Source of the DNA: Thalassotalea crassostreae
Lineage (GTDB): Bacteria; Pseudomonadota; Gammaproteobacteria; Enterobacterales; Alteromonadaceae
DNA: 64,000 nucleotides
Direction of reading: 5' to 3'
Assembly: GCF_001831495.1 (NCBI RefSeq)
Contig: NZ_CP017689.1
Location: forward strand, 1,612,001 to 1,676,000
Under the pieces are notes generated by a model. That model saw only the letters and a list, made by a program, of their open reading frames with translations, made no database searches and was not told the DNA's origin. A program made the translations under genes and the position numbers. Below, piece after piece: positions 10,103 to 19,666 of this stretch (positions are counted from its first letter, which is position 1; each line of letters starts with the position of its first letter).

Positions 10103-11764
10103 ATGATGGAAAATTTTGCACAGCTTTTCGAAGAAAGCTTAAAAGAAGTAGAAACACGCCCTGGTTCAATTATCAAAGGTACTATTGTACGTATTGAAAA
10201 AGACAACGTTCTAGTTGACGCTGGTCTTAAATCTGAATCAGTTGTATCAATTGACCAATTCAAAAACGCTGCTGGTGAAGTAGAAGTTAGTGTTGGTGAC
10301 CAAATTGATGTATCTCTTAAAGCAACTGATGATGGTTTCGGTGAAACTATTCTTTCTCGTGATGATGCGAAACGTCACGAAGCATGGCAGTTCCTTGAAA
10401 AAGCGTACGAAGAAAAAGAAACTGTTGTCGGTGTTATCAACGGCAAAGTTAAAGGCGGCTTCACTGTTGAAGTTAGCAACATCCGTGCTTTCTTACCAGG
10501 TTCATTAGTAGATGTACGTCCAGTACGTGACACTGCTCACCTTGAAGGCAAAGATTTAGAATTTAAAGTTATTAAGCTTGATCAAAAGCGTAATAACGTT
10601 GTTGTATCTCGTCGTGCTGTTATCGAAACTGAAAGCAGCGTTGAACGTGATCAACTTCTTGAGTCTTTACAAGAAGGTCAAGAAGTTAAAGGTATCGTTA
10701 AGAACCTTACTGACTACGGTGCGTTCGTTGATCTTGGCGGCATCGATGGTCTACTACACATCACTGATATGGCTTGGAAGCGTGTTAAGCACCCAAGTGA
10801 AATCGTTAATGTTGGCGATGAAATCCCAGTTAAAGTTCTTAAGTTCGACCGTGACCGTACTCGTGTATCACTAGGTATGAAGCAGTTAGGCGAAGATCCA
10901 TGGGCAGCTATAGCTAACCGTTACCCAGAAGGTGCTAAGCTTACTGGTCGCGTAACTAACTTAACTGACTACGGTTGTTTCGTTGAAATCCAAGAAGGCG
11001 TTGAAGGTTTAGTTCACGTTTCTGAAATGGATTGGACTAACAAAAACATCCACCCATCTAAAGTTGTTAACTTAGGTGACGAAGTTGAAGTTATGGTTCT
11101 TGAAATTGACGAAGAACGTCGTCGTATTTCTCTAGGTCTTAAACAATGTATCCCGAACCCATGGGAAGAGTTCGCTAAGAACTTCAACAAGGGTGACAAA
11201 GTTTCTGGTAAGATCAAGTCAATCACTGACTTCGGTATCTTCATCGGTCTTGACGGTGGTATCGACGGTCTTGTTCACCTTTCTGACATTTCTTGGAATG
11301 GCGGTGAAGAAGCAGTTCGTGAATACAAGAAGGGTGATGAAATTCACGCTGTTGTATTACAAGTTGACCCAGAGCGCGAGCGTATCTCTTTAGGCGTTAA
11401 GCAAACTGAAGACGATCCATTCAACATGTACCTTGCAGACAACAAGAAAAACGCTATCGTTACTGGTACCGTTATCGAAGTTGACGCTAAAGGCGCTAAG
11501 ATTGAATTAGCAGAAAGCGTTGAAGGTTACCTACGTGTAGCTGACATCTCTACTGATCGTATTGAAGATGCATCAACAGTTCTTAAGACTGGTGACAGCG
11601 TTGAAGCTAAGTTTGTTGGTGTTGATCGTAAGAACCGCACTATCAGCCTTTCTATCAAAGCGAAAGACCAAGCTGAAGAACGTTCTGCAATGGAAAACTT
11701 AAACCAAGCTGAAGACACTGGTTTAAGCGCAATGGCAGAAGCATTCAAAAACGCTAAAAACTAA
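10103..11764 (+). CDS. rpsA: 30S ribosomal protein S1
   Basis: The largest ribosomal protein, needed to load mRNAs with weak or structured leaders onto the 30S subunit. 553 residues with six S1/OB-fold repeats. The first two bind the ribosome and the remaining four bind RNA, including the nearly repeated [39 protein letters not shown] and [20 protein letters not shown]. It is close to E. coli S1 throughout. Of the two tandem ATGs, the first (10103) aligns with the E. coli start. Codon use is strongly biased, as expected for a highly expressed gene. Own promoter likely; a strong terminator follows at 11816. ihfB downstream is the conserved order. Confidence 0.99.
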   Translation: MMENFAQLFEESLKEVETRPGSIIKGTIVRIEKDNVLVDAGLKSESVVSIDQFKNAAGEVEVSVGDQIDVSLKATDDGFGETILSRDDAKRHEAWQFLEKAYEEKETVVGVINGKVKGGFTVEVSNIRAFLPGSLVDVRPVRDTAHLEGKDLEFKVIKLDQKRNNVVVSRRAVIETESSVERDQLLESLQEGQEVKGIVKNLTDYGAFVDLGGIDGLLHITDMAWKRVKHPSEIVNVGDEIPVKVLKFDRDRTRVSLGMKQLGEDPWAAIANRYPEGAKLTGRVTNLTDYGCFVEIQEGVEGLVHVSEMDWTNKNIHPSKVVNLGDEVEVMVLEIDEERRRISLGLKQCIPNPWEEFAKNFNKGDKVSGKIKSITDFGIFIGLDGGIDGLVHLSDISWNGGEEAVREYKKGDEIHAVVLQVDPERERISLGVKQTEDDPFNMYLADNKKNAIVTGTVIEVDAKGAKIELAESVEGYLRVADISTDRIEDASTVLKTGDSVEAKFVGVDRKNRTISLSIKAKDQAEERSAMENLNQAEDTGLSAMAEAFKNAKN

Positions 11765-11815
11765 TTGAAATTTAACAATTTACGTTAAATTACAAAGTTT
11801 TTTGTAAAAATTAAG

Positions 11816-11842
11816 AAAGCCGCTAACACTAGCGGCTTTTTT
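11816..11842 (+). terminator. Intrinsic terminator after rpsA
   Basis: Perfect 10-bp stem AAAGCCGCTA / TAGCGGCTTT with an ACAC loop, then a T run. Located about 50 nt after the rpsA stop. Confidence 0.92.
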
Positions 11843-11922
11843 GTGCTTAAATTAATGTATTGATAAAAATAGTAGTAAAAAAGTACTTGTTATTAAAGAC
11901 AAAATTTTACGGAGCTGAAAAA

Positions 11923-12207
11923 ATGACCAAGTCTGAACTAATAGAAAGATTAATTGATAAACTCGATCATTTGTCTGCCAAAGATGTTGAACTGGCAATC
12001 AAAGACATTCTAGAGATGATGGCTAATACTCTTGAGCAGGGCGATCGAATTGAAATTCGAGGCTTTGGTAGCTTTTCATTGCACTATCGTGCACCACGCA
12101 CAGGACGTAACCCTAAGACTGGGGAATCGGTTGAATTGAGTGGAAAATACGTACCTCACTTTAAACCTGGTAAAGAATTACGTGAACGCGTAAACGGTAG
12201 TATATAG
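11923..12207 (+). CDS. ihfB: Integration host factor subunit beta
   Basis: DNA-bending HU/IHF-family protein; a heterodimer with IhfA that shapes promoters, replication origins and recombination sites. 94 residues, the same length as E. coli IHF-beta. It opens [10 protein letters not shown] and carries the beta-ribbon arm [15 protein letters not shown] and the intercalating-proline region [14 protein letters not shown]. The ATG at 11923 has GGAG 8 nt upstream; a reading-frame extension to 11860 has neither conservation nor a ribosome site. It is separated from rpsA by a terminator, so it has its own promoter within 11843-11910. Confidence 0.98.
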   Translation: MTKSELIERLIDKLDHLSAKDVELAIKDILEMMANTLEQGDRIEIRGFGSFSLHYRAPRTGRNPKTGESVELSGKYVPHFKPGKELRERVNGSI

Positions 12208-12541
12208 AGCACGATTAACTTATTAAACGTTTCACTGAAATGTCTAAAGTTCGGCACCCAAGAATTTCACACGGTCTAATAAAGATCTAATCTGGTTTTA
12301 GTGCCGAATTGAATGCTCTGAATATTGAATTATCATTAATGCTATTATCGAACGTAACGTAAGATATGTATTGGTGTCGCATCAAAGCTCTTTTACTTGA
12401 TATGATTCGATAATCTTCAATACCTATAGACATAAACTTACCGCGCGATTAACAGAATTTAGTCCATTTTTTTACTGTAAATACACGCGTTTTAGCAATA
12501 TACTTAACAAAACAAACGAAAACTTCAAAGAGAACAAACGT
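12208..12541 (+). promoter_or_regulatory. Gene-free gap upstream of lapA with two long inverted repeats
   Basis: 334 bp without a gene. Arms TTCGGCAC (12250-12257) and GTGCCGAA (12301-12308) enclose 43 nt. A second pair, ATTATCGAA (12344-12352) and TTCGATAAT (12406-12414), encloses 53 nt that contain a smaller ATCAA/TTGAT stem. Neither is followed by a T run. They may form the end of ihfB and a structured leader for lapAB, or be operator pairs; no known RNA family is recognised. Confidence 0.4.
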
Positions 12542-12805
12542 TTGAAACTTTATTTATCTATTTTAGTATTATTTGCCTTTTTGGCTATTGCCTTTGTATT
12601 TGGTAGCCAGAACGAACAAATTATTGAATTAAATTATATTATTGCTCGTAGCAATATTAGTGTCGCCATGGCAGTAAGTATTTTTACTTTTATTGGTTTT
12701 ATCATTGGCGTTTTTGCGATGCTGAGTTTTTCGATTTCTCGCAAAATAAAACGTTTTAAAGATAAAACAAACGCGCCCGCTCAAGCGCCACATTTGAATA
12801 GCTAG
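12542..12805 (+). CDS. lapA: Lipopolysaccharide assembly protein A
   Basis: Small inner-membrane protein that works with LapB to control LpxC turnover and LPS synthesis. 87 residues with two predicted membrane helices (about 3-20 and 40-63) joined by a short loop with the conserved GSQNEQ motif, then a basic cytoplasmic tail (SRKIKRFKDK). The frame opens with TTG at 12542; the TTG gives MKLYLSILVLFAF, which aligns with the E. coli start, while the next ATG falls inside the second half. AAAGAGAA lies upstream. It is 4 nt from lapB, with which it forms an operon ending in pyrF. Confidence 0.92.
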   Translation: MKLYLSILVLFAFLAIAFVFGSQNEQIIELNYIIARSNISVAMAVSIFTFIGFIIGVFAMLSFSISRKIKRFKDKTNAPAQAPHLNS

Positions 12806-12809
12806 TCAT

Positions 12810-13979
12810 ATGACTGAGTTGCTCTTTCTATTGTTACCTGTAGCTGCTGGTTATGGCTGGTTTATGGGGCGCAATAGTATTAAGCAAAAAGATCAGCATG
12901 ATAAAGACTCCCTTACTATAAAATATTCGACAGGCTTAAATTACCTATTGTCTAATCAACAAGACAAAGCCATGGAATATCTGCTCGAAGCTCTTACCGT
13001 TGAAGATGATACCGCTGAAGCCCATTTTGCTATGGCTAACTTATTCCGTAAAAGAGGTGAGCTTGATAGGGCATTGCAAGTTCATGAATACCTTGTGCGC
13101 CAACCCATGCTTAGCGATAAACAAAAACAACAAGCGGTTTTTGAATTAGGCCGAGATTTTCATAGTGCCGGATTATTCGATAGAGCTGAAAAATTGTTTC
13201 ACAAACTATTGAAATCAGACATATACGGCATCAAAGCGCTTACCTATTTAATGCAAATATACCAATCAACGAAAGATTGGCAAAAAGGTGTAGGTCTTGA
13301 GAAGTCAGTACTTAAATCAAAAGATAAAAAGCTCAAACAAGTCTTAGCAAATTTCTATTGTGAGTTAGCAAGTATTGCAATATTGAATGAAGAGTACATA
13401 AAAGAGTTAGAGTTATTGCAACGAGCATTAGAGCTTCATCCGAAATCAAGCCGTGCAAACTTCCTAATGGCCCAGGTTTTTGAGAAGAGTGAACAATATA
13501 ATGATGCTTGTCGTTGCTATCAGGAAATTTTTTATCAAGATAGCGAGTTTTTTCCTGACGTTATTGATAAAATGCAGCACTGTTATCAACATAGCGATAT
13601 TAATGACGAGTTTTACCCGTTTATACAGAAAGTATTCGAAAAAACGGGCAGTACCACAGCATTAATTAAATACCTTGATTTCGTTGAATCAACGCAATCA
13701 AAAGAAAAAGCCGAAGAGTATATTTTAACGGCATTGAATAGGCGTCCTACTATTCGCGGGTTTAAGCACTTTATTAAAATGCAATTAACCGAAAGCGAAC
13801 AAGGAAAAACTCAACAAAGCTTAGATGCGATAAAAGAGTTGGTTGCCGCATATATAAATATCAGACCCAGATACAGCTGTCGTCACTGTGGGTTTAATAG
13901 TACTGTCCATTACTGGTCTTGTCCTTCCTGTCATGATTGGGAGCAGATAAAACCGGTGAGGGGCCTTGAAGGAGAATAA
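12810..13979 (+). CDS. lapB: Lipopolysaccharide assembly protein B (TPR and rubredoxin-like)
   Basis: Regulator of LPS synthesis that presents LpxC to the FtsH protease. 389 residues: an N-terminal membrane helix ([18 protein letters not shown]), then TPR repeats across most of the protein, and a C-terminal rubredoxin-like knuckle with two CxxC pairs (SCRHCGF and WSCPSCHDW). This is the full E. coli architecture. The start ATG at 12810 lies 4 nt after lapA. Its last codons contain the AAGGAG ribosome site for pyrF, so translation is coupled. Confidence 0.97.
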   Translation: MTELLFLLLPVAAGYGWFMGRNSIKQKDQHDKDSLTIKYSTGLNYLLSNQQDKAMEYLLEALTVEDDTAEAHFAMANLFRKRGELDRALQVHEYLVRQPMLSDKQKQQAVFELGRDFHSAGLFDRAEKLFHKLLKSDIYGIKALTYLMQIYQSTKDWQKGVGLEKSVLKSKDKKLKQVLANFYCELASIAILNEEYIKELELLQRALELHPKSSRANFLMAQVFEKSEQYNDACRCYQEIFYQDSEFFPDVIDKMQHCYQHSDINDEFYPFIQKVFEKTGSTTALIKYLDFVESTQSKEKAEEYILTALNRRPTIRGFKHFIKMQLTESEQGKTQQSLDAIKELVAAYINIRPRYSCRHCGFNSTVHYWSCPSCHDWEQIKPVRGLEGE

Positions 13980-13980
13980 G

Positions 13981-14679
13981 ATGTCTGATGCCAAAGTAGT
14001 TGTGGCGCTAGATTTTGCAAATCAAAAAGATGCATTATCATTTGTTGATAAAATTCAACCAAGTGATGCAAAATTAAAAGTGGGTAAAGAGATGTTTACT
14101 CATTTCGGTCCTGAGTTTGTTAAAGGTTTAACCCATCGAGGTTTCGATGTGTTTTTAGATTTAAAGTTCCATGATATTCCTAATACCGTTGCTAAAGCTG
14201 TTCAAGCGGCAGCCGATTTAGGTGTATGGATGGTAAATGTTCACGCCAGTGGCGGTTCAAAAATGATGCAGCAAGCTAAGTTAGGGCTAGAGCAGTACGG
14301 TAAAGATGCGCCGTTATTGATTGCTGTTACCGTATTAACGAGTATGTCGGCGGATGATTTAATTGAGCTAGGCATTAATGCGACGCCTGAACAACATGTG
14401 ATGAACCTTGCTCGCTTAACTCAGCAAGCAGGATTAGATGGTGTGGTATGTTCAGCTCAGGAAGCTGAAATGCTTAAAACTAACTTAGGCAAAGACTTTA
14501 AGTTGGTAACACCGGGTATTCGACCTGTAGGCAGCAGCGTTGACGATCAAAAACGCATAATGACACCACCGCAAGCGATAGATTTAGGCGTAGATTACTT
14601 AGTAATTGGTCGTCCAATCACTAAATCTGCAGATCCACACCAAGTATTGCAAGATATCAATCAGTCGATTCTTGTATAG
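13981..14679 (+). CDS. pyrF: Orotidine 5'-phosphate decarboxylase
   Basis: Last step of UMP synthesis. The start ATG at 13981 has AAGGAG 6 nt upstream, at the very end of lapB; it gives 232 residues opening [15 protein letters not shown]. The catalytic region reads [16 protein letters not shown] (Lys-Asp network), with [15 protein letters not shown] and YLVIGRPIT as the phosphate-binding end. It is the third gene of lapA-lapB-pyrF, an arrangement shared with E. coli. No terminator is evident directly after it. Confidence 0.98.
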   Translation: MSDAKVVVALDFANQKDALSFVDKIQPSDAKLKVGKEMFTHFGPEFVKGLTHRGFDVFLDLKFHDIPNTVAKAVQAAADLGVWMVNVHASGGSKMMQQAKLGLEQYGKDAPLLIAVTVLTSMSADDLIELGINATPEQHVMNLARLTQQAGLDGVVCSAQEAEMLKTNLGKDFKLVTPGIRPVGSSVDDQKRIMTPPQAIDLGVDYLVIGRPITKSADPHQVLQDINQSILV

Positions 14680-14766
14680 ATTCTCGTATAGAAAATTATT
14701 GTTTAGATAATCAAAACATAAAAAACCGTTTAAGAATAAGTAAGCTAAGAAAAATAGGAAATTAAG

Positions 14767-15339
14767 ATGCCTAAGGCAAGTGACGTTAAAAAGAATACTG
14801 CGATTGAGCACAATGGCAGAGTTTGTATAGTAAGAGGGATCACTCGCTCTGTACCACAAGGGCGTGCAGGCGGAAGTCTTTACCGTATGAGATTATACGA
14901 TGTAGTGACAGGTCAAAAAATCGATGAAACATTTAAAGATGTTGATATGCTAAATTTAGCCGACTTATCTCGTCGTAAAGTGATGTTTTCATACATCGAC
15001 GGTGATGAGTATGTGTTTATGGATAACGAAGATTACACACCATATAACTTAAACACAGAAGCAATTGCTGATGAAGTGCCATTCATTACTGAAGAAACCG
15101 AAGATTTAACGGTTATTATTATCGAAGACTCACCGGTAGCGATTGAATTACCATCGAGTGTTGATTTAGAAGTAACTGAAACCGATCCTTCAATTAAAGG
15201 CGCTTCTGCAACGTCACGTACGAAACCTGCGACACTTTCAACAGGGCTTGTTGTGCAAGTACCTGAATATATTTCTACAGGTGATAAAGTAAAAGTAAAT
15301 ACTGAAGAAAAGAAATATATGAGTAGAGCAGACAAATAA
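14767..15339 (+). CDS. efpL: Elongation factor P-like protein EfpL (YeiP)
   Basis: Paralogue of EF-P that relieves ribosome stalling on polyproline and some other motifs. 190 residues in three beta-barrel domains. The N-terminal KOW-like domain has the extended tip loop [15 protein letters not shown], with arginine where EF-P carries its modified lysine; this marks EfpL rather than EF-P. The middle segment [21 protein letters not shown] and the C-terminal [17 protein letters not shown] are diagnostic. Start supported by TAGGAAATTAAG upstream. It stands alone between pyrF and a strong terminator. EfpL function does not need EpmAB modification. Confidence 0.95.
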   Translation: MPKASDVKKNTAIEHNGRVCIVRGITRSVPQGRAGGSLYRMRLYDVVTGQKIDETFKDVDMLNLADLSRRKVMFSYIDGDEYVFMDNEDYTPYNLNTEAIADEVPFITEETEDLTVIIIEDSPVAIELPSSVDLEVTETDPSIKGASATSRTKPATLSTGLVVQVPEYISTGDKVKVNTEEKKYMSRADK

Positions 15340-15360
15340 TACTTTTCTAACTCTTTTAAT

Positions 15361-15389
15361 AAGGCCCACCGTTCGTGGGCCTTTTTTAT
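15361..15389 (+). terminator. Intrinsic terminator after efpL
   Basis: 9-bp stem AAGGCCCAC / GTGGGCCTT with loop CGTTC, followed by a T run. Begins 21 nt after the efpL stop. Confidence 0.92.
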
Positions 15390-15434
15390 GTCTGTATGTA
15401 AGTAGGGATTCTTCTATGGCCCATTTTATAAGGC

Positions 15435-15492
15435 TTGACAGGGAGTATTAGTGTTCTAAGCTAAAGTTAATACCACAAGGTGTGGTATCAAC
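15435..15492 (+). promoter_or_regulatory. comEA promoter with an inverted repeat over the start site
   Basis: A consensus -35 TTGACA (15435-15440) is followed 16 bp later by TAAGCT. An 11-bp inverted repeat, GTTAATACCAC (15466-15476) and GTGGTATCAAC (15482-15492), with one mismatch and a 5-nt loop, lies where transcription should begin. The ribosome site AAGGAA (15500) follows. It could be an operator or a 5' hairpin near the ribosome site. Confidence 0.45.
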
Positions 15493-15512
15493 TTTATGTA
15501 AAGGAATTACTT

Positions 15513-15812
15513 ATGAAAAACATTTTATTAATACTATTAGCCTTAGCGTTGACTCTTATACCGTCGTTAAATCCATCACATGCCAAAACCAGTCCTGATA
15601 AGTCCTCAATCGCTGTAGAAATGCCTATCAGTGTGAATAAGGCAACGGTAGAGCAATTAACTCAACTTAAAGGCTTAGGCTTAAAGAAAGCAGAGGCTAT
15701 TGTCACTTACCGAGATAAGTTTGGTCCGTTTAAACGAATTGAAGATATAGCTAATGTAAAAGGTATTGGCAGTAAGTTTCTTGAAAAGAATGCAGCTTAT
15801 TTGAGCCTTTAA
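15513..15812 (+). CDS. comEA: ComEA-family helix-hairpin-helix DNA-binding protein
   Basis: Exported DNA-binding protein of the ComEA type. In naturally competent gammaproteobacteria such as Vibrio, periplasmic ComEA ratchets incoming DNA across the outer membrane. 99 residues: signal peptide MKNILLILLALALTLIPSL with likely cleavage after SHA, then two helix-hairpin-helix motifs (VNKATVEQLTQLKGLGLKKA and IEDIANVKGIGSKFL). The ATG at 15513 has AAGGAA at good spacing; an upstream extension to 15480 runs through the promoter hairpin and is rejected. It is monocistronic, convergent with rne. Whether the strain is competent cannot be told from this window. Confidence 0.88.
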   Translation: MKNILLILLALALTLIPSLNPSHAKTSPDKSSIAVEMPISVNKATVEQLTQLKGLGLKKAEAIVTYRDKFGPFKRIEDIANVKGIGSKFLEKNAAYLSL

Positions 15813-15847
15813 TTAGTAGACCAATTATTAGCCAATTACTAGAAATA

Positions 15848-15875
15848 AATAAGCCAGTCAATTGACTGGCTTATT
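15848..15875. terminator. Bidirectional terminator between comEA and rne
   Basis: A perfect 28-bp palindrome with 14-bp arms (AATAAGCCAGTCAA / TTGACTGGCTTATT), flanked by T-rich sequence. It serves convergent comEA and rne. Confidence 0.85.
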
Positions 15876-15902
15876 TGCTTTTACTTTATCGCTCACATCT
15901 AA

Positions 15903-18900
15903 TTATGATTGCGGTTTAGTTGGTCCTGCAGAGCTACTACTCGTTGCAAAAGCAACGGCGGCTGTTTTCTCTGAACGAGCAACACTTGCACGATCTGCGC
16001 TACTTAACGCTGCTGTTGGAATTTCATTTGTCGAAACTTCAACTGGAGCAGGTTTAGCCATTTCAGCTCGAGCTTTACCTTTAACTACTGTTTTCTTAGC
16101 AGCAACTGGTTTTTTCTTAACAGGAGCTTTTTTCTTAGCTGGTGCTTTTTTCTTGGCAACTGGTGCTTCTTCAGCAACCGGTGCTTCTTCAGCAACCGGT
16201 GCTTCTTCAGCAACTGGTGCTTCTTCAGCAACTGGTGCTTCTTCAGCAACTGGTGCTTCTTCAGCAACTGGTGCTTCTTCAGCAACTGGTGCTTCTTCAG
16301 CAACCGGTGCTTCTTCAGCAACTGGTGCTTCTTCAGACACTGGTGCTTCTTCAGCAACTGGTGCTTCTTCAGCAACTGGTGCTTCTTCAGCAACCGGTGC
16401 TTCTTCAGCAACTGGTGCTTCTTCAGACACTGGTGCTTCTTCAGCAACTGGTGCTTCTTCAGCAACTGGTGCTTCTTCAGCAGTAGGCGTTTCTTCAGCA
16501 AGAGGTAAGTCTTGTTGAACTTCAGCTTTGTTTGTTTCAACAGCTTCGTTCGCTACTTGCTCTACTGTTTCAGCGGCAGGCGCAGAAGTCGTAACAGCAG
16601 CTTCATTGCTTTCAGGTGCTTCTAAATCAAATGAACCTTGGCTTTCTACATTACTTGGGTAACGTGCATCAACTGGATTTTCAACAATATTTTGCTCAAT
16701 CACGTTATTCTCAACTTGTGCTGCATCATCTTTTTCTTTACGACGACGTTGACCGTGAGATCTTAAGTGACGAGGTGAGCGACGATTTCTTGGCTTCGAC
16801 TCTCCATCTTGCTTATTATCAGTTGTTACAGGTGTTTCATTTACGTTTTCAACTTTCTCAACTTTCTTTTCAGATTGTTGTTTAGTTGATTTCGCCGGAG
16901 CTTTGTTAGTTTTCGGACTTTGAACGTTCTGCTCGTTATTTTGATCGCTCTTTTGATCGTTTACACGTACTTTCTTACGAGTATTACGACGTTGACGACG
17001 TTCAGCAACTTTCTCTTCTTTAGGCTTGTCAGCATGTTTATGTTGAGGCTGCTTATTAGGTTGCTTCTTAGCTTGAGCTTGTTTCTGATCTTTGTTTTTA
17101 TCATCACGGTTTTGTGGTGAACGATCGTTTTGAGAACGGTCTTGCTGCTTACCACGACGTTGCTGATTGCGTGGTTTACGCTTACGACGATCGCCTCTCT
17201 CATTGCGTTCGTGTTGTGGTTTTCTATTGTTATTACGTTGCGGCTTCTTCTTCGGTTGTTCTTCAGCACCAAACATTGATTTGAAGAATGCAACGATAGA
17301 AGCAATAACACCAACAGATTTCTGTTGCGTCTGCTGTTGTTTCTGATGCTTAGGTTGTGCTTGAGTATTGGTTTTTTCAGGCGCAGGCTTTGGTGCTGAC
17401 ATACCTTGTAAAACCGGCTCATCGCGTTTAACCACTTCTTTTTGGAACTTCGGCATTACGGCTTCTTCAACAGCCGCTTCTTTAAGCTTCATTTCGTAGC
17501 TTGCTTCTGCCATTGTTTCGTCATCACGTACACGAACAACTTCATACTGCGGTGTATCCATATCCATATTTGCTAGGATTAACACCTTAACATCATGGCT
17601 TTTTTCAATATGACCTACAGCATTACGTTTTTCGTTCAACAAGTACGTTGCTACAGGCACTGGTACTTGAGCGTGAACTTGTGATGTTTTGTCTTTAATG
17701 GCTTCTTCTTCCATTAAACGCAATATAGAAAGTGCTAAAGATTCAACACCACGAACATTACCGGTACCGCTACAGCGAGGACAAACACCTTGGCTGGTTT
17801 CACCGATTGAAGGACGTAAACGTTGACGAGACATTTCTAACAAACCAAAACGAGAGATTCGGCTTAATTGAATACGTGCACGATCTGGACGTACAGCATC
17901 ACGCATGCGGTTTTCAACTTCACGTTGGTGGCGAACTGGTGTCATATCGATAAAATCGATAACCACTAAACCACCTAAGTCACGTAATCGTAATTGACGA
18001 GCAATCTCTTCTGCGGCTTCTAGGTTAGTATTGAAAGCAGTTTCTTCAATATCGCTACCTTTAGTTGCACGCGCCGAGTTGATATCGATTGACGTTAATG
18101 CTTCTGTCGGGTCGATTACAATTGAACCGCCTGAAGGTAAACGTACTTCACGCATAAATGCTGATTCAATTTGTGACTCGATTTGATAGTGAGTAAATAA
18201 TGGTACGTCACCCTTATACAGTTTAACTTTATTGATAAAGTCTGGACGTACAAGTTGAATGTGTTGTTTAACACTTTCAAAAATCTTTGGACGATCAACC
18301 ACAATCTCGCCAATATCACGACGTAGATAATCACGAATTGAACGAAGGATAACATTAGATTCTTGATGGATTAAGAACGGAGCAGGGCGCGATGAAGCAG
18401 CCTCTTCAATTGCTTTGTAGTGAGTTAAAAGAACGTTTAAATCCCATTCTAACTCTTCGTAAGCTTTACCAACACCAGCTGTACGAACGATTAACCCCAT
18501 ACCTTTAGGTAAGTCTAATTTGTTCAAGCTTGCTTTTAGTTCAGTGCGCTCATCACCTTCGATTCGACGTGAAATACCGCCGGCTCTTGGGTTGTTTGGC
18601 ATTAATACTAAGTAACTACCCGCAAGAGAGATAAACGTCGTTAAGGCAGCACCTTTTTGACCACGTTCTTCTTTATCGATTTGAACGATAACTTCTTGAC
18701 CTTCACGCAATACATCTTTGATGTTTGGTCGGCCTTGGAAACTGTATCCTTGTGGGAAGTACGTGCGCGCAATTTCTTTCATTGGTAGGAAACCGTGTCG
18801 GTCTGCACCATAGTCTACAAATGCGGCTTCTAAAGAGGGTTCTACGCGGGTGATTGTACCCTTGTATATGTTTGATTTTTTCTGTTCATGACCTGGACTT

Positions 18901-18989
18901 TCGATATCTAAATCGTAAAGGCTTTGGCCGTCAACAAGTGCTACGCGGAATTCTTCCGACTGTGTTGCATTGATTAACATGCGTTTCAT
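15903..18989 (-). CDS. rne: Ribonuclease E
   Basis: Endoribonuclease that starts mRNA decay, matures rRNA and tRNA, and scaffolds the degradosome at the inner membrane. 1028 residues. The catalytic half (about 1-510) has an S1 domain, the 5' sensor/RNase H region, catalytic Asp302 (SIDINSAR) and Asp345 (VIDFIDM), and the zinc-link CPRC near 404. The non-catalytic half has an amphipathic membrane-binding helix ([14 protein letters not shown], about 562-576), then long Arg/Lys/Gln-rich RNA-binding stretches. An acidic tandem repeat of 18 EEAPVA-type hexamers (about 836-943) follows, then a lysine-rich segment ([15 protein letters not shown]) and a short tail ([10 protein letters not shown]) that may bind PNPase. 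The acidic repeat is the unusual part. It is monocistronic with a long 5' leader. Confidence 0.98.
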   Translation of the reverse strand: MKRMLINATQSEEFRVALVDGQSLYDLDIESPGHEQKKSNIYKGTITRVEPSLEAAFVDYGADRHGFLPMKEIARTYFPQGYSFQGRPNIKDVLREGQEVIVQIDKEERGQKGAALTTFISLAGSYLVLMPNNPRAGGISRRIEGDERTELKASLNKLDLPKGMGLIVRTAGVGKAYEELEWDLNVLLTHYKAIEEAASSRPAPFLIHQESNVILRSIRDYLRRDIGEIVVDRPKIFESVKQHIQLVRPDFINKVKLYKGDVPLFTHYQIESQIESAFMREVRLPSGGSIVIDPTEALTSIDINSARATKGSDIEETAFNTNLEAAEEIARQLRLRDLGGLVVIDFIDMTPVRHQREVENRMRDAVRPDRARIQLSRISRFGLLEMSRQRLRPSIGETSQGVCPRCSGTGNVRGVESLALSILRLMEEEAIKDKTSQVHAQVPVPVATYLLNEKRNAVGHIEKSHDVKVLILANMDMDTPQYEVVRVRDDETMAEASYEMKLKEAAVEEAVMPKFQKEVVKRDEPVLQGMSAPKPAPEKTNTQAQPKHQKQQQTQQKSVGVIASIVAFFKSMFGAEEQPKKKPQRNNNRKPQHERNERGDRRKRKPRNQQRRGKQQDRSQNDRSPQNRDDKNKDQKQAQAKKQPNKQPQHKHADKPKEEKVAERRQRRNTRKKVRVNDQKSDQNNEQNVQSPKTNKAPAKSTKQQSEKKVEKVENVNETPVTTDNKQDGESKPRNRRSPRHLRSHGQRRRKEKDDAAQVENNVIEQNIVENPVDARYPSNVESQGSFDLEAPESNEAAVTTSAPAAETVEQVANEAVETNKAEVQQDLPLAEETPTAEEAPVAEEAPVAEEAPVSEEAPVAEEAPVAEEAPVAEEAPVAEEAPVSEEAPVAEEAPVAEEAPVAEEAPVAEEAPVAEEAPVAEEAPVAEEAPVAEEAPVAEEAPVAKKKAPAKKKAPVKKKPVAAKKTVVKGKARAEMAKPAPVEVSTNEIPTAALSSADRASVARSEKTAAVAFATSSSSAGPTKPQS
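16162..16485 (-). repeat. 18-bp tandem repeat inside rne (about 18 units)
   Basis: Eighteen consecutive 18-bp units of GGTGCTTCTTCAGCAACT type (plus-strand reading), coding on the minus strand for EEAPVA. Units 10 and 15 carry GACACT (Ser instead of Ala), and units 1, 2, 8 and 13 end in CC. Units 8-12 (16288-16377) and 13-17 (16378-16467) are identical over 90 bp, which shows a recent five-unit duplication. One diverged unit follows on the right. Confidence 0.97.
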
Positions 18990-19665
18990 AAATAGGTGAC
19001 TCTATTGTTTAAATAAGTCACAACGCTGCTTTGTGCGAAAATACATCAGGTAAAATACTACCTGTTTAATAGCAAACAGAGAATTGGCAGCCTCACGGAT
19101 GTCATTCCCTAAAAATTTGGGCCTGTTTATTTTTAATTTAATTTTCAAAAGATTACGGTTTGTTTTACCTTTATTCAATCTGTTTTCAGATTGATATCGA
19201 CCATAACCTAATTAATTTTTGCACTCAGCTTCAGCTGTGCTTACTTTTATATAATTTAATTTGCTCTTTTATAGCTGGATTTGTTGTTTATGTTTTAAAC
19301 ACTGGCAAGTTACATACGCCGGTGCAAACAATAGGCAATTCAGTCAATGTATCGGGTGTCGTTTAACTCTTTACCGGATTGTCAGTCCATAATTGGTAAT
19401 GGTTAAATCAAACACGAATTCGTTGTACAGTGATGTTGCCGCAACAAACCTCTTACGATTCAATCGAGAGCTTCGTTTTTACGTTTCTACATTTGTTCGC
19501 TGGCCAATTGGGCACTTAGGCGATGCAAATGTTATGTAATGTTCTGTTAAGTATTTATGACAAATACAATAACTCGAGCATTATCCCACTAAATAATAGG
19601 ATAAGGCAATAAATTTGCTATGTTTTATTACGCAAAACTGCAAAAAACTGTGCTAAAATCGCGCC
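18990..19665. promoter_or_regulatory. rne 5' leader and rne-rluC divergent promoter region
   Basis: 676 bp without a supported gene. On the rne side there are two clear hairpins: CAGGTA/TACCTG (19047-19064) and an 8-bp stem TCAATCTG/CAGATTGA with a TTTT loop (19175-19194). The E. coli rne leader is about 360 nt and carries hairpins through which RNase E controls its own mRNA; a similar role is inferred. The 68-codon open frame at 19160-19366 lacks a ribosome site and is not called. Confidence 0.4.
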
Positions 19666-19666
19666 A
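19651..19666 (+). promoter_or_regulatory. Extended -10 promoter placing the rluC start site at its ATG
   Basis: TGCTAAAAT (TG-n-TAAAAT, hexamer 19654-19659) is an extended -10. The usual 7-bp step from its end reaches 19666, the A of the rluC ATG. There is no Shine-Dalgarno sequence in between (ATCGCGCC). A leaderless transcript is inferred. Confidence 0.4.

Noticed and set aside
15862..16540. Long open frames antisense or out of frame over the RNase E repeat (ATGASS-type and LLKKHQ-type repeats)
   Set aside because: The 18-bp period is a multiple of three, so every frame over the array stays open. They have no ribosome site or family match; the real product is RNase E on the minus strand.
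19160..19366. 68-codon open frame between rne and rluC
   Set aside because: No ribosome site, low-complexity hydrophobic translation, and it lies over the probable rne leader hairpins on the opposite strand.
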